DNA from: Streptomyces sp. TRM68367
Lineage (GTDB): Bacteria > Actinomycetota > Actinomycetes > Streptomycetales > Streptomycetaceae
Assembly (NCBI RefSeq): GCF_014495685.1
Contig: NZ_JACTVI010000029.1
Span: forward strand, 1-64,000
Reading direction: 5' to 3'
Length of the DNA: 64,000 nucleotides
Shown: positions 17,665 through 26,079 of the stretch, in pieces
How the letters are laid out: each line of letters begins with the position of its first letter
Numbering within the stretch: the stretch's first letter is position 1
The notes under the pieces: generated by a model
Told to the model about the DNA's origin: nothing
What the model saw: the letters and a program-made list of their open reading frames with translations, nothing else
Databases searched by the model: none
Translations under genes and position numbers: made by a program

Positions 17665-18681
17665 ATGAGGCGCGAAGGCAGTCTCGAGAACGGACAGATC
17701 ACGCTCGACGACGACGCGTCCGGCTGTCTGGACCGCCTGGCGGCCGACGTGCTGGGCGAGTTGCCCGGGCAGGCGGCGGTGGCGGACTGGGCGGGGCCGG
17801 CCGCGGATCCGGTGGTCGCAAGCGGTTCGTACGTGGTCGACCCGCCGTTCTTCGGGGACGGCGACATCGGCCGACTGGCCGTGTGCGGGTCCGTCAACGA
17901 TCTCGCCGCACAGGGCGCGGAGCCAGTCTGGATCACCCTGGGCCTGACCGTCGAGGCGGGGCTGCCGACCGCGCTGCTGCGCCGGGTGCTGATGTCGGTC
18001 CGGGACACCGCGAGCGAGGCGGGCGTCCGGGTCCACGGCTTCGACGCCCGGGTCGTACGCCCGGGCGAAGCCCAGCGGCTGTTCGCTCACACGACAGCGC
18101 TGGGCATCCGGCGGGGGCCGCTCCCCCGCCCCCGGGACACCGCTGCCGGGGATCTCCTGCTGCTCACTTCACCCCTGGGGGGCTGGGCCGTGCACCTGCT
18201 GTCCGTGCGGGAGGGGCTGGGGCTGGAGACCCTGGTACCGAGCGGGTGCCGGCCGCTGCACTCGATGCTGCGCGATGTCGTGGCTTCCGTGAGACCGGGC
18301 GCAGTGCGCCAGGTTCGCCGCATCATGCGCGGCGGCCTGGCGAAGGTGCTGGAAGCCCAGGCGGTCGCCGCCGGCCTCACGGTGCGGGTCGCGCAGGAGT
18401 CACTGCCCGTGCAGCCCGAGGTGGACTCGGCGGCCGAGCTGCTCGGTATCGATCCGCTGCACGTCACCGACGAGGGCTGTCTGTGTCTGCGCGTGGCGGC
18501 CGACGCGGCGGACACGGTCCGAGGCGCCCTGCGGGCCCATCCGTACGGGCTTGGGGCCGCGGTGATCGGCGAGGTGACCACGGCCACCGAACCGGTGGCC
18601 CTGCTGGCCGAACGCGGAGGCAGGACCCGCAGGCTGGATGCCCGAGCCACGCTCTGGCCGGAGCCGGCCCGTCTGCGGTGA
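17665..18681 (+). CDS. HypE-like AIR-synthase-superfamily protein, degenerate active site
   Basis: A 338-residue protein with HypE/PurM architecture: VVDPPFFGDGDIGRLAVCGS, VNDLAAQGAEP, LSVREGLGLETL, and a C-terminal domain with ELLGIDPLHVTDEG and AHPYGLGAAVIGEV. Compared with HypE as I remember it, three things are missing. The ATP-site TGDTKVV is HGFDARVV, the DPTRGG loop is RIMRGG, and the C-terminal PRIC cysteine motif needed for nitrile formation is absent (it ends PEPARLR). No other hydrogenase-maturation gene is present. GGGGGAACGAAGG upstream supports the ATG. It stands alone between regulators; function unknown, probably not HypE proper. Confidence 0.8.
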   Translation: MRREGSLENGQITLDDDASGCLDRLAADVLGELPGQAAVADWAGPAADPVVASGSYVVDPPFFGDGDIGRLAVCGSVNDLAAQGAEPVWITLGLTVEAGLPTALLRRVLMSVRDTASEAGVRVHGFDARVVRPGEAQRLFAHTTALGIRRGPLPRPRDTAAGDLLLLTSPLGGWAVHLLSVREGLGLETLVPSGCRPLHSMLRDVVASVRPGAVRQVRRIMRGGLAKVLEAQAVAAGLTVRVAQESLPVQPEVDSAAELLGIDPLHVTDEGCLCLRVAADAADTVRGALRAHPYGLGAAVIGEVTTATEPVALLAERGGRTRRLDARATLWPEPARLR

Positions 18682-18710
18682 CGTCCGCCGCCGCTTTCGA
18701 CGAACAGGCG

Positions 18711-18739
18711 AAGTGGCCGAATGATCGAGCCAAGTGGCC
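18711..18739. repeat. Direct repeat AAGTGGCC with 21-bp period
   Basis: AAGTGGCC occurs at 18711-18718 and 18732-18739, two helical turns apart, just after the HypE-like gene. It may be a binding site or chance. Confidence 0.3.
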
Positions 18740-18867
18740 GGAACGAGTGCGGATTCACGCTCGCACCAGCAACCGGTAATGACTACGGGATACCGCTGCG
18801 GCAACCCGCGAGGGAGAAGGCCGCATGCGCATTCATGCGGAATTCAGGCTTCCGTTGTCGGGCACGA

Positions 18868-18907
18868 GTAACGGGCCCGCCGTCGGGGGATGCGGCGGGC
18901 CCGTTAC
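18868..18907. terminator. Hairpin terminator, 15-bp perfect stem
   Basis: The arms 18868-18882 and 18893-18907 pair perfectly around a 10-nt loop. It lies between the HypE-like gene and the convergent small membrane-protein gene and can serve both. No U-run. Confidence 0.85.
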
Positions 18908-18929
18908 GTCCGATCGAGGCGGCAGGCGG

Positions 18930-19142
18930 TCAGTCCCAGATGGGGTCCCTTTCACCCTCCTCGGCGATCGATCGGACATCGGTCGGCCCACCTGTCCGAT
19001 ACGACGCATCGGTCGAGGTCACAGCTCCGAAGAGCCCACTCAATACCGCGATGAGGAGTGTCCCCGCCGCCGCCCCCAGGAGCACGCGTGCCTTCCCGCC
19101 CCCGGAGCCGACGACGGAGTTCGCGGCCTTGGAATGCTGCAC
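18930..19142 (-). CDS. Small single-span membrane protein, unknown function
   Basis: A 70-residue protein read from GTG at 19142, which has GGAGA five to six nt upstream. The frame stays open to an ATG at 19226, which would give 98 residues, but that extension lacks a good site. It has a short polar N-terminus with a glycine run, one hydrophobic helix (about 22-44, VLLGAAAGTLLIAVLSGLFG) and an acidic tail ending RDPIWD. It is divergent from the LuxR-type regulator. I do not recognise the family. Confidence 0.55.
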   Translation of the reverse strand: MQHSKAANSVVGSGGGKARVLLGAAAGTLLIAVLSGLFGAVTSTDASYRTGGPTDVRSIAEEGERDPIWD

Positions 19143-19249
19143 GTTTCTCTCCAATTCGACAAGCACAATGGGAATGATTGAACGCCAACTGGGCGTTGTG
19201 CGTTCTCGTCTCTCATCGTTACTCATCTCCCGGCGGATGACCCCTGGCA

Positions 19250-19270
19250 TATAGTTGCACTGCAGCAACT
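19250..19270. promoter_or_regulatory. Promoter with overlapping palindrome upstream of LuxR-type gene
   Basis: TATAGT (19250-19255) is a likely -10 for the regulator starting at 19297. AGTTGC-N6-GCAACT (19253-19270) overlaps it, and TTGCAC/ACTGCAC units surround it. This is what an autoregulatory or repressor operator would look like. The assignment is by eye only. Confidence 0.45.
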
Positions 19271-19296
19271 GCACATGATCAGGGGGAGGCTGGGCC

Positions 19297-20310
19297 GTGG
19301 AGCAGGACGCCGTCGATTCCGAGTTCGACCAGCTCGACGACATGAGCGCAGAGGCTTACCGATTGGCAGTGCTCGAAGGGCAGTTCAGGGCCGAGGCGAT
19401 CGCCGCCGAACTGAACCTCACCCCGGAGGACGTCAAGCGGGCGGAGCGGGTGTTACGGGTGATGCGGTTGTTGCACCCCACGCCCGGAGATCCACGGAGG
19501 CTGACGCCGGTCAGTCCGGAGGCCGCGTCGTCGGAGCTGCTGGGGCCTATGGAACAGCACAGGGGACAGATGGAGCAGCACATGGCGCGACTGCGCAACC
19601 AGTTCGCCGCACTGCAGCCGGTCTACTTCGAGGGGCGGCGGCTGCGCAACCACGTGGAGGCGTTCGACACCCTCACGGATCCCGCCACCATCCAGTCGTT
19701 GATCGACTCGCTGATCAAGCGCAGCCGCTTCGAGGTCCTGACCGTCCAGCCGGGCGGGGCCCGTCCGCCGCACGTCCTGGAGTCCGCGAAGGAGAGCTGC
19801 CTGGCCATCCTGGCCCGCGGCGTCACCCTGCGCACGATCTACCAGCACACCGCGCGCTCGGACGCCGGCACACAGGGCCTCGTCCGCGAGGTCTCGGCCA
19901 AGGGCGGGGAGTTCCGGACCACCGGGGAAGTCGTCGACCGCCTCATCGTCATCGATCGCGAGGTCGCCTTCGTACCGCAGCGCAGGTCCACCGCCACGAG
20001 CGGCGCGGTGGTCGTGCGCGAGCCGGCCCTGGTCGACTACCTCTACTCGGTCCACGACCTGCTGTGGCGCACCGCCGCCCCCTTTCAGTCCGACGCCCCG
20101 GAGGACAGACCGGTCATCGACGAGGTGAGACAGGCGATCCTCCGCCTGCTGGCGGAGGGGCACAAGGACGAGTTCGTGGCCCGCAGGCTCGGTATGTCGG
20201 TCCGCACCTGCCGGCGCCACATCGCGGAGATCACCGCGGATCTGAAGGCCGCCAGCCGCTTCCAGGCCGGAGTGCACGCCACGGTCCGGGGACTGGTCGG
20301 CCCTGTCTGA
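19297..20310 (+). CDS. LuxR-type regulator with TrmB-like N-terminus, contains TTA codon
   Basis: A 337-residue regulator with three parts. An N-terminal HTH-like segment lies at about 15-60 (MSAEAYRLAVLEGQF, then EAIAAELNLTPEDVKRAERV). A middle part (about 120-230) resembles the PLD-like effector region of TrmB-type regulators. A C-terminal LuxR helix-turn-helix covers about 268-320 (RRLGMSVRTCRRHIAEIT). Codon 53 (19453-19455) is TTA, so expression probably needs bldA tRNA, a common device for pathway-specific regulators. The GTG start has GGGGGAGG about ten nt upstream. It lies beside an AfsA-like gene and a SARP, so a cluster activator is likely. Confidence 0.87.
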   Translation: MEQDAVDSEFDQLDDMSAEAYRLAVLEGQFRAEAIAAELNLTPEDVKRAERVLRVMRLLHPTPGDPRRLTPVSPEAASSELLGPMEQHRGQMEQHMARLRNQFAALQPVYFEGRRLRNHVEAFDTLTDPATIQSLIDSLIKRSRFEVLTVQPGGARPPHVLESAKESCLAILARGVTLRTIYQHTARSDAGTQGLVREVSAKGGEFRTTGEVVDRLIVIDREVAFVPQRRSTATSGAVVVREPALVDYLYSVHDLLWRTAAPFQSDAPEDRPVIDEVRQAILRLLAEGHKDEFVARRLGMSVRTCRRHIAEITADLKAASRFQAGVHATVRGLVGPV

Positions 20311-20474
20311 GCCACCCGGACGAGGCGGTGCTCGCGGACGTGCAAGCCGCTAGGGCGAGACGGTACAAGCGGACATGCAGGTTCGTGCCACCGCGGTCGA
20401 CTGGTTTCGACCAGCACGGGCGGCCACCCTGGGGAGTGCCTGGGGTCGAACTGCCGGAGCGGGGGCACGCAGCT

Positions 20475-21413
20475 GTGGACAACGGCGTCATACCGAACTG
20501 CCTGCTGCGCCCGTCCCGTCCCGCGTTCCACCTGGTCCACCGCTCCCCCTCGTGGGAGTACTACGCGGTCGACGCACCGTCCCGGTACGAGGAACTGTTC
20601 ACCGTCTCCGGTGAGCTGCCCGCCGGGACGGCACCGGCCGGCGGGCGGACCGGGCAATTCCACGACACGCGGTTCCTCACGGAGCTCGTCCTCCACACGG
20701 GCGGCCTCATCGGCCACCGGTACTTCGGCATCCCGTCCTACCTCCCGGCCCGGCTCTCCGTGTTCGAGCTGGACGCCCACGACCCCGCGGCCTGGCACGC
20801 GGGCCAGGATCCGGCGTCCTTCACCGTCGACCTGCGGGTCCGTCCGGACCAGCTCCCGGACCGGGCTCCGCACCGGCTTCAGATCGAGGGCGCGGCCTCG
20901 CTGAACTCCGTACCCTGCGCCCGGGTCACGGCGGTCCTCGGATTCCGCGTGTCCGTGCCGCTGTCCGCACCGGAGCCCGCGGGCCCTGCCTTCCCCGTCG
21001 CCCCCGCCGAAGTGGGCGTCACCGAACCGGAGTCCGTCCTGATCGGCACCCCCGTGCTCTCGTCGTACGGACGTCTGACCTCGCCCGTACTCGTCTCCGA
21101 AGACCTTCCCCGGCTGGGCGCCCGCCCGGACCGGGAGGTGTCCGACCTGACGCTGGTGGAGGCGGTACGGCAGGCGTCGCTGTTGTGCGCCCGGCTGACC
21201 TGCGGCCTGCGTCCCCAGCGCAGCGTGACCACCGCCCTCACCGTCCGCCGCCGCGGCTCCGCGGTGGCGGGCGCACAGCTGCACATCACCGCGGTGCCCG
21301 GGACGCTCCAGCTCGACGAGCGAGGGCATCCCTGTGCGCCCGTCGTCCTGACCGTCCATCAGGGAGGACGAGCCGTCGTCGAGGCGACGGCCGAAGTCCA
21401 CCAGGACCTCTGA
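20475..21413 (+). CDS. AfsA-like hotdog protein (gamma-butyrolactone signal synthesis)
   Basis: A 312-residue protein with two hotdog-type repeats: an N-terminal one opening FHLVHRSPSWEYYAVDAPSR and a C-terminal one with LVEAVRQASLLCAR. The RQA(S/A)xL pattern recalls the matching helix in AfsA/ScbA, which join a beta-keto acyl chain to dihydroxyacetone phosphate to make butyrolactone signals. Overall similarity is moderate, so the exact product is open. The GTG at 20475 is chosen with GGAGCGGGGG upstream; GTG at 20436 is an alternative. No butyrolactone receptor (TetR type) is seen in the window. Confidence 0.7.
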   Translation: MDNGVIPNCLLRPSRPAFHLVHRSPSWEYYAVDAPSRYEELFTVSGELPAGTAPAGGRTGQFHDTRFLTELVLHTGGLIGHRYFGIPSYLPARLSVFELDAHDPAAWHAGQDPASFTVDLRVRPDQLPDRAPHRLQIEGAASLNSVPCARVTAVLGFRVSVPLSAPEPAGPAFPVAPAEVGVTEPESVLIGTPVLSSYGRLTSPVLVSEDLPRLGARPDREVSDLTLVEAVRQASLLCARLTCGLRPQRSVTTALTVRRRGSAVAGAQLHITAVPGTLQLDERGHPCAPVVLTVHQGGRAVVEATAEVHQDL

Positions 21414-21512
21414 CCGACACCCCACCCCCACTGTCGCCCCCGGCCTCCTACCGCGCGGACAGCACCGCCGGTCCGAGAGCCGCAGAGGAAACCGAGGAAA
21501 GTCCGAATCGCC

Positions 21513-24104
21513 ATGAGATACCACCTGCTCGGGCCGATGGAGGTCCGGACCACGCAACCGTCGGCCACCGACGCCACACCACGTGCCGCGAAGCAACGCG
21601 CCGTCCTCGCCGCGCTCCTGGTGCGCGCGGGCGAGACCGTGCCGACGGAGACGCTGGCCAACGAGCTGTGGGGAGAGACTCCGCCGCGCACCGCGACCAC
21701 GACCATCCAGGTGTACATCTCCCAGTTGCGCAAGCTCCTCGCCGGCGAGGACGGAACGCAGCAGGCGATCGTCACCCGGCGCCCCGGCTACCTCGTCCAG
21801 GTCGACCCCACGCAGCTGGATCTCACCTGCTTCAGACGGCTGTACGAACAGGGAGTGGCCGCGGCCGAGCGACGGCAGCACGCGGAGGCTGCCGACCTGC
21901 AGCGCCGGGCGCTCGCCCTGTGGCGGGGACGTTTCCTCGCCGACACCCCCCAGGGGACGCTGCTGTCGACGGAGGCGGCCCGGCTGTCGGAGATGCGCGT
22001 GGCGGCCCTTGAGTACCGCATCCGGGCAGACCTGCAACTCGGGCGACACCACGATCTCCTGGGCGAACTGCGGGCCGCGACCGCGGAGCATCCGCTGCGC
22101 GAGGAGCTCCACGCCCACCTCATGGTCGCCCTCTACCGCTGCGGCCGACAGGCCGAGGCGCTGCAGGCGTTCACCGCTTTGCGCCGCACGCTGGTCGAGG
22201 AACTCGCCATCGAGCCCGGCCCCTCCCTCCAGCGCCTGCAGCAGCGCCTGCTGGCAGGCGACCCCAAGCTGCTGCGTCCGGCCCAGCACCGGCAGCAGAT
22301 CACAGCCACCCACAACCCGCCGGCTCAGGTCCCCGCCCCACTGCCCGTGTCTGACGACCGGTTCACCGGCCGGGCCGCCGAACTGGACCGCCTCCGCGAT
22401 CTGCTGGGCCGGCCCTCCGCCACCGTGCTGGTCACCGGAGGACCCGGCACCGGCAAGTCCGCACTGGTCCGGCGCGCCGCCCACCTCCTCGAAGAGGACT
22501 TCCCGGACGGCCGCGTCCTGGTCGACCTGCGCATCCCGCCCGGCGCAGAGCGCCGCGACGTCACCGAGCTCCTGCTCGGTGCCGCCGGAGCCCGCCCGCC
22601 GGACAGCCCGACGGCGCGGCTGCAGCTGCTGCGCGGGCTCACCGCCGGCCGGCGGATGCTCTTCGTCCTGGACAACGCCGGCCCCGCCGACGACCTCACC
22701 GAGCTGCAGACCGCGCTGCCCGGCAGCGCCGTGCTGGTCACCGCCGTGTGCCCGCCCAGAGGTCTGCGCCCGACGGCCACCCTGGCACTCGACCCGCCCG
22801 AGCGGGCGGAGGCCGTGCAAATCCTGACGGCGGCCGGCGGGGACGCCGCACAGGCGGGGCAGGGCGTCCTGGAGGAGATCGCCGACCTGTGCGACCGTCT
22901 TCCACTCGCCCTGAGCGTCGCGGGGTCGCTGCTGGCCGCGTGTGCGCACGGCTCGGCCGCCGCTCTCGCGGAGCGGCTGCGGGCGGAGCCGACCAGGCTG
23001 GAGGAGCTACGTCACGGCGGTGTCGAGGTGTGCCCGGCCCTGCTGCGCGGCTACGAGGAGTGCGCCCGGCCCGAACGCGACGCCTTCCGGCTGCTGGCCC
23101 TGCTGCCACCGGGCGTCTTCGACACGGAGTCCGCCGCCGCCGTGCTGGGCACCGCGCCGGGCCGGGCCGAGCCCGTGCTGGAGCGTCTGACCGGATGCGG
23201 ACTGCTGATCGCCCAGGACCGCGGGCTCTTCCGGCTGCCGGACCTGCACCGGCTCCTGGCCCTGCGGCTCGTCGCGGACGATCCCCCCGGCCCGCGGCAC
23301 GCGGCCCTCGGGCGGCTGTGCGAGGCGTACACGAGGACGGCCGAGCGGCTGCGCGGCGGCAGCCGCCTGGTGCCGCCGCGTTCGCCGCTCTGGCTCACCG
23401 AGCAGCGGGCCGCGCTGGTGTGGACGGTGCGTGCGGCCACCGAGGCCGAGCAGTGGCGCCCGGTCCTGCGCCTGGCCCGTGCCGTCGGCGACTTCTTCGA
23501 GGCCACCATGGCCTGGGAGGAGTGGGCGGCCACGCAGCGATCGGCGCTGCGGGCCGCCGAGCAGGCGGGCGACGAGGCGGAGCGCGCCCGGGCACTGCGT
23601 TCGCTCGGTGATCTGGCCTGGCAGCAACGGCGGTTCGACGAGGCGATCGACCGCTACCGGCAGGCGCTCGCAGCCGCGCGCCGGTCGGGCAACGCCGCGG
23701 AGGCGGCCCGTTCGCTGACCGGGCTGGCCGACCTGCTTCTGGAACACGGCGCGGATGCCGACGTGCCGTTCCTGATCGCCGAGGCAGAGGAGGCAGCCGG
23801 ACGGGACCGGGACCAACGTGCCCGCTTCGAGGTGCTCCGCTGCCGTGCGCTGCTCGCCCTCGCCAAGGGGCGGCACGCCCAGGCCGCGGAGCTGTTCGGT
23901 GCCTGCGGCGAGGCGGCCGTGGCCCTGGCCGACCGACGGCTGGAGGCCTACGCCCGGCGCGCGGGACGCGCGGTGGCGGCCGGGTTCGCCGAGGGCACGG
24001 ACGGCGCGGTGGAGGTACGGCCGGGCGTCTGGCGGATCCCCCTCGCCCGGTCCGCGGCCGTGGGGGAAGCGGCCAGGTCCTGGTCGGTCACCGGTCCTTC
24101 GTGA
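21513..24104 (+). CDS. SARP-family regulator, full AfsR-like layout
   Basis: An 863-residue regulator. It has a winged helix (about 1-95; MRYHLLGPMEVRTTQ), a bacterial transcriptional activation domain (about 100-250) and an NB-ARC ATPase with P-loop VTGGPGTGKSALV (about 308) and VLFVLDNA-like Walker B (MLFVLDNAG). A C-terminal TPR-like part follows (about 600-830). GAGGAAA lies about 12 nt upstream of the ATG. Its 3' end overlaps the tail of the convergent rmlC remnant by 17 bp. Two SARPs in one cluster suggest layered or divided control. Confidence 0.92.
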   Translation: MRYHLLGPMEVRTTQPSATDATPRAAKQRAVLAALLVRAGETVPTETLANELWGETPPRTATTTIQVYISQLRKLLAGEDGTQQAIVTRRPGYLVQVDPTQLDLTCFRRLYEQGVAAAERRQHAEAADLQRRALALWRGRFLADTPQGTLLSTEAARLSEMRVAALEYRIRADLQLGRHHDLLGELRAATAEHPLREELHAHLMVALYRCGRQAEALQAFTALRRTLVEELAIEPGPSLQRLQQRLLAGDPKLLRPAQHRQQITATHNPPAQVPAPLPVSDDRFTGRAAELDRLRDLLGRPSATVLVTGGPGTGKSALVRRAAHLLEEDFPDGRVLVDLRIPPGAERRDVTELLLGAAGARPPDSPTARLQLLRGLTAGRRMLFVLDNAGPADDLTELQTALPGSAVLVTAVCPPRGLRPTATLALDPPERAEAVQILTAAGGDAAQAGQGVLEEIADLCDRLPLALSVAGSLLAACAHGSAAALAERLRAEPTRLEELRHGGVEVCPALLRGYEECARPERDAFRLLALLPPGVFDTESAAAVLGTAPGRAEPVLERLTGCGLLIAQDRGLFRLPDLHRLLALRLVADDPPGPRHAALGRLCEAYTRTAERLRGGSRLVPPRSPLWLTEQRAALVWTVRAATEAEQWRPVLRLARAVGDFFEATMAWEEWAATQRSALRAAEQAGDEAERARALRSLGDLAWQQRRFDEAIDRYRQALAAARRSGNAAEAARSLTGLADLLLEHGADADVPFLIAEAEEAAGRDRDQRARFEVLRCRALLALAKGRHAQAAELFGACGEAAVALADRRLEAYARRAGRAVAAGFAEGTDGAVEVRPGVWRIPLARSAAVGEAARSWSVTGPS

Positions 24105-24680
24105 GCGCACGGCAGTCGTCGTACTCCGGCAGCAGCCCGCGGGCCCGCACCTCGGCGAGGGAAGGCGCCCGCCGGTCCCGGGCGGACAGCAGCGCCGTCC
24201 GCGTCGGCCAGGCGATGGCCAGCTCCGGGTCGTGGACGTGCACCGTGTGCTCACGTTCGGGCTCGTAGCGGCGGGACACCAGGTAGCCGACCGTGGCGGT
24301 CTCGCTCAGTGCGCAGAAGCCGTGCCCGAACCCCTCGGGGAGGTACACCGCGGCCCGCTCCACGTCGTCGAGCCGTACGGCCTCCCAGCGGCCGAAGTCC
24401 GGCGACCCCGCCCTCAGGTCGACGACGACGTCGAGCACCGCACCGCTGACACAGGTCACGTACTTCGCCTGCCGTACGGCACCTGAGCGAAGTGGATACC
24501 GCGCACGACGTCCCGTGCCGAGACCGACAGGTTGCCCTGGACCATCTGCGGCGGCCGGTGACCCAGGGCGTCGGCGAGCAGGTCGGGGCGGTACCACTCG
24601 AGGAACAGCCCCCGGGGATCGGTGTGCTGGGAGGGCGAGATCCGGAAGGCCCCGGGGACGGAGAGCTCGGTGATCCTCAC
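24088..24680 (-). pseudogene. rmlC: dTDP-4-dehydrorhamnose 3,5-epimerase, single-base frameshift
   Basis: The N-terminal frame from GTG 24680 reads VRITELSVPGAFRISPSQH and on to RGIHFAQVPYG. It then shifts near 24467-24480 into the frame that reads QAKYVTCVSGAVLDVVVDL through to the normal C-terminus. One missing base (most simply a G in GTACGGCAGG) restores a full RmlC of about 197 residues. GGAGGA sits five nt before the GTG, and the start overlaps the rmlA stop (GTGA). Either a true inactivating mutation or a sequencing error; the neighbouring rmlB and rmlD are also damaged, which favours decay. Confidence 0.85.
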
Positions 24681-25567
24681 AGTGTTCCTCCACGTTCGGC
24701 TGCCAGCAGCTCCAGCAGGTAGGTGCCGTAGCCGCTCTTCACCAGCGGCTCCGCGAGGTCGGCCAGCCGGGCGTCGTCGATACGGCCGGCACGCCAGGCC
24801 GCCTCCTCCACACAGCCGATCTTCAGTCCCTGGCGCTCCTCGACAACCCGGACGAACTCCGAGGCGTGCACGAGCGAGGAGAAGGTGCCGGTGTCCAGCC
24901 ATGCCGTGCCCCGGTCGAGGACGGTGACCTGGAGCTCGCCACGGTCCAGGTAGACGCTGTTGACGTCGGTGATCTCCAGTTCGCCGCGGGAACTCGGCAC
25001 GAGGGAGCGGGCGATGTCGACCACACGGCTGTCGTAGAAGTAGAGGCCGGGCACGGCGTACCGGGACTTGGGGCGGGCCGGTTTCTCCTCGATGGAGACC
25101 GCGCGACCCCGCTCGTCGAATGTGACGACGCCGTAGGCGCTGGGATCCGACACCGGGCAGGCGAAGATGCGGCCGCCCCGTTCGGGAGCACCCTCGGCCA
25201 GGCTGCGGCCGAGTCGGGTGCCGTAGAAGATGTTGTCCCCGAGCACCAGGGCCACCGGTCCGTCACCGATGAACTTCTCGCCGATGATGAAGGCCTGCGC
25301 CAGGCCCTCGGGGCGTTCCTGGACCGCGTACTCGATGCTGATCCCCAGCTGGGAGCCGTCGCCGAGGAGGTGCCAGAAGTGTGCCTGGTCCGACGGGGTC
25401 GTGATGATCAGTACGTCGCTCACCCCCACCGTCAGGAGCGTGGAGAGCGGATAGTAGATCATCGGCTTGTCGAAGACCGGTATCAGCTGTTTCGACACCG
25501 CTTTCGTCACGGGCCACAACCGGGATCCGGTGCCCCCTGCAAGAATGATTCCGCGCATGCGAGCCAT
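24677..25567 (-). CDS. rmlA: Glucose-1-phosphate thymidylyltransferase
   Basis: A 296-residue nucleotidyltransferase with GIILAGGTGSRLWPVT, the substrate loop SKQLIPVFDKPMIYYPLSTL, ALVLGDNIFYG and TAWLDTGT. It makes dTDP-glucose from dTTP and glucose-1-phosphate, the first step to activated 6-deoxysugars. Length and motifs are normal, so it looks functional. ATG at 25567 or 25558 are both possible; neither has a strong ribosome site. It is transcribed away from rmlB/rmlD remnants and coupled to the frameshifted rmlC. Confidence 0.95.
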   Translation of the reverse strand: MARMRGIILAGGTGSRLWPVTKAVSKQLIPVFDKPMIYYPLSTLLTVGVSDVLIITTPSDQAHFWHLLGDGSQLGISIEYAVQERPEGLAQAFIIGEKFIGDGPVALVLGDNIFYGTRLGRSLAEGAPERGGRIFACPVSDPSAYGVVTFDERGRAVSIEEKPARPKSRYAVPGLYFYDSRVVDIARSLVPSSRGELEITDVNSVYLDRGELQVTVLDRGTAWLDTGTFSSLVHASEFVRVVEERQGLKIGCVEEAAWRAGRIDDARLADLAEPLVKSGYGTYLLELLAAERGGTL

Positions 25568-25580
25568 GGTGCAGGCGACC

Positions 25581-25612
25581 GCTTAGGGGGCGCTTAGGGG
25601 GCGCTTAGGCGC
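25581..25612. promoter_or_regulatory. Candidate SARP operator: three heptamers at 11-bp period
   Basis: GCTTAGG occurs at 25581-25587, 25592-25598 and, as GCTTAGG followed by C, at 25603-25609, separated by GGGC. Read on the other strand this is CCTAAGC with 4-bp spacers, the known geometry of SARP binding sites. It lies between divergent rmlA and the rmlB remnant. I see no clear -10 at the expected distance on either strand, so which gene it served is uncertain. Confidence 0.6.
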
Positions 25613-25663
25613 GGACGGCCGCCGCCCCCCGGGGGCTGCTCGCTCGGCTGAGCTCCGGCAGCC

Positions 25664-26079
25664 ATGAGAATCCTCGTCACCGGTGGCGCCGGCTTCATAG
25701 GCTCGCAGTTCGTCCGCGCCACGCTGACCGGCGCGTTGCTCTCCCCACCCGACGTCCGGGTCACCGTCCTCGACAAACTCACCTACTCGGGCAACTTCGC
25801 GAACCTCTCCCCCGTCTCCGGTCACCCGGGGCTGACCTTCGTGCAAGGCGACATCACCGACGCCTACCTGGTCGACTCGCTGATGCCGGGCCACGACGCC
25901 GTGGTGCACTTCGCCGCCGAGTCGCACGTGGACCGCTCGCTCATCGGTGCCCGCGACTTCGTCGTCTCCAACGTGCTCGGCACGCAGACACTGCTGGACG
26001 CGGCGCGCAAGCACCGCGTCGGCCGGTTCGTGCACGTCTCCACGGACGAGGTGTACGGCTGGCGGGCCTGCGCCGATGA
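25664..26079 (+). pseudogene. rmlB: dTDP-glucose 4,6-dehydratase remnant (N-terminal 132 residues)
   Basis: From ATG 25664 the frame matches RmlB: ILVTGGAGFIGSQFVR (NAD site), VVHFAAESHVDRSL and FVHVSTDEVYG. Immediately after VYG (about 26059) the homology stops, before the active-site YSASK region, so about 190 residues are missing. In another frame the bases just before 26079 read ...LAGLRR-stop with an ATGA overlap to rmlD, which looks like the original RmlB end. An out-of-frame internal deletion of roughly 560 bp explains this. The open frame running on to 26572 is nonsense. Confidence 0.88.

Noticed and set aside
15539..17668. Plus-strand open frame of 709 codons opposite the first SARP
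   Set aside because: No motif; the minus strand has HTH, activation domain and P-loop.
17665..18681. Evidence for a hydrogenase maturation locus
   Set aside because: Only one HypE-like gene with altered motifs; no hypA-F or hydrogenase genes anywhere in the window.
20085..22949. Minus-strand open frame of 954 codons opposite AfsA-like and SARP genes
   Set aside because: Low-complexity Gly/Gln/Arg translation; the plus strand holds recognisable proteins over the same stretch.
24456..24902. Separate 148-codon minus-strand gene upstream of the rmlC C-terminal frame
   Set aside because: Only its last 75 codons make sense, and those are the N-terminus of rmlC; the first half is a shadow of rmlA.
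25581..25612. Short regular repeats as a CRISPR or mini-satellite
   Set aside because: Units are only 11 bp with 4-bp spacers; geometry fits a SARP operator better, and no cas genes exist.
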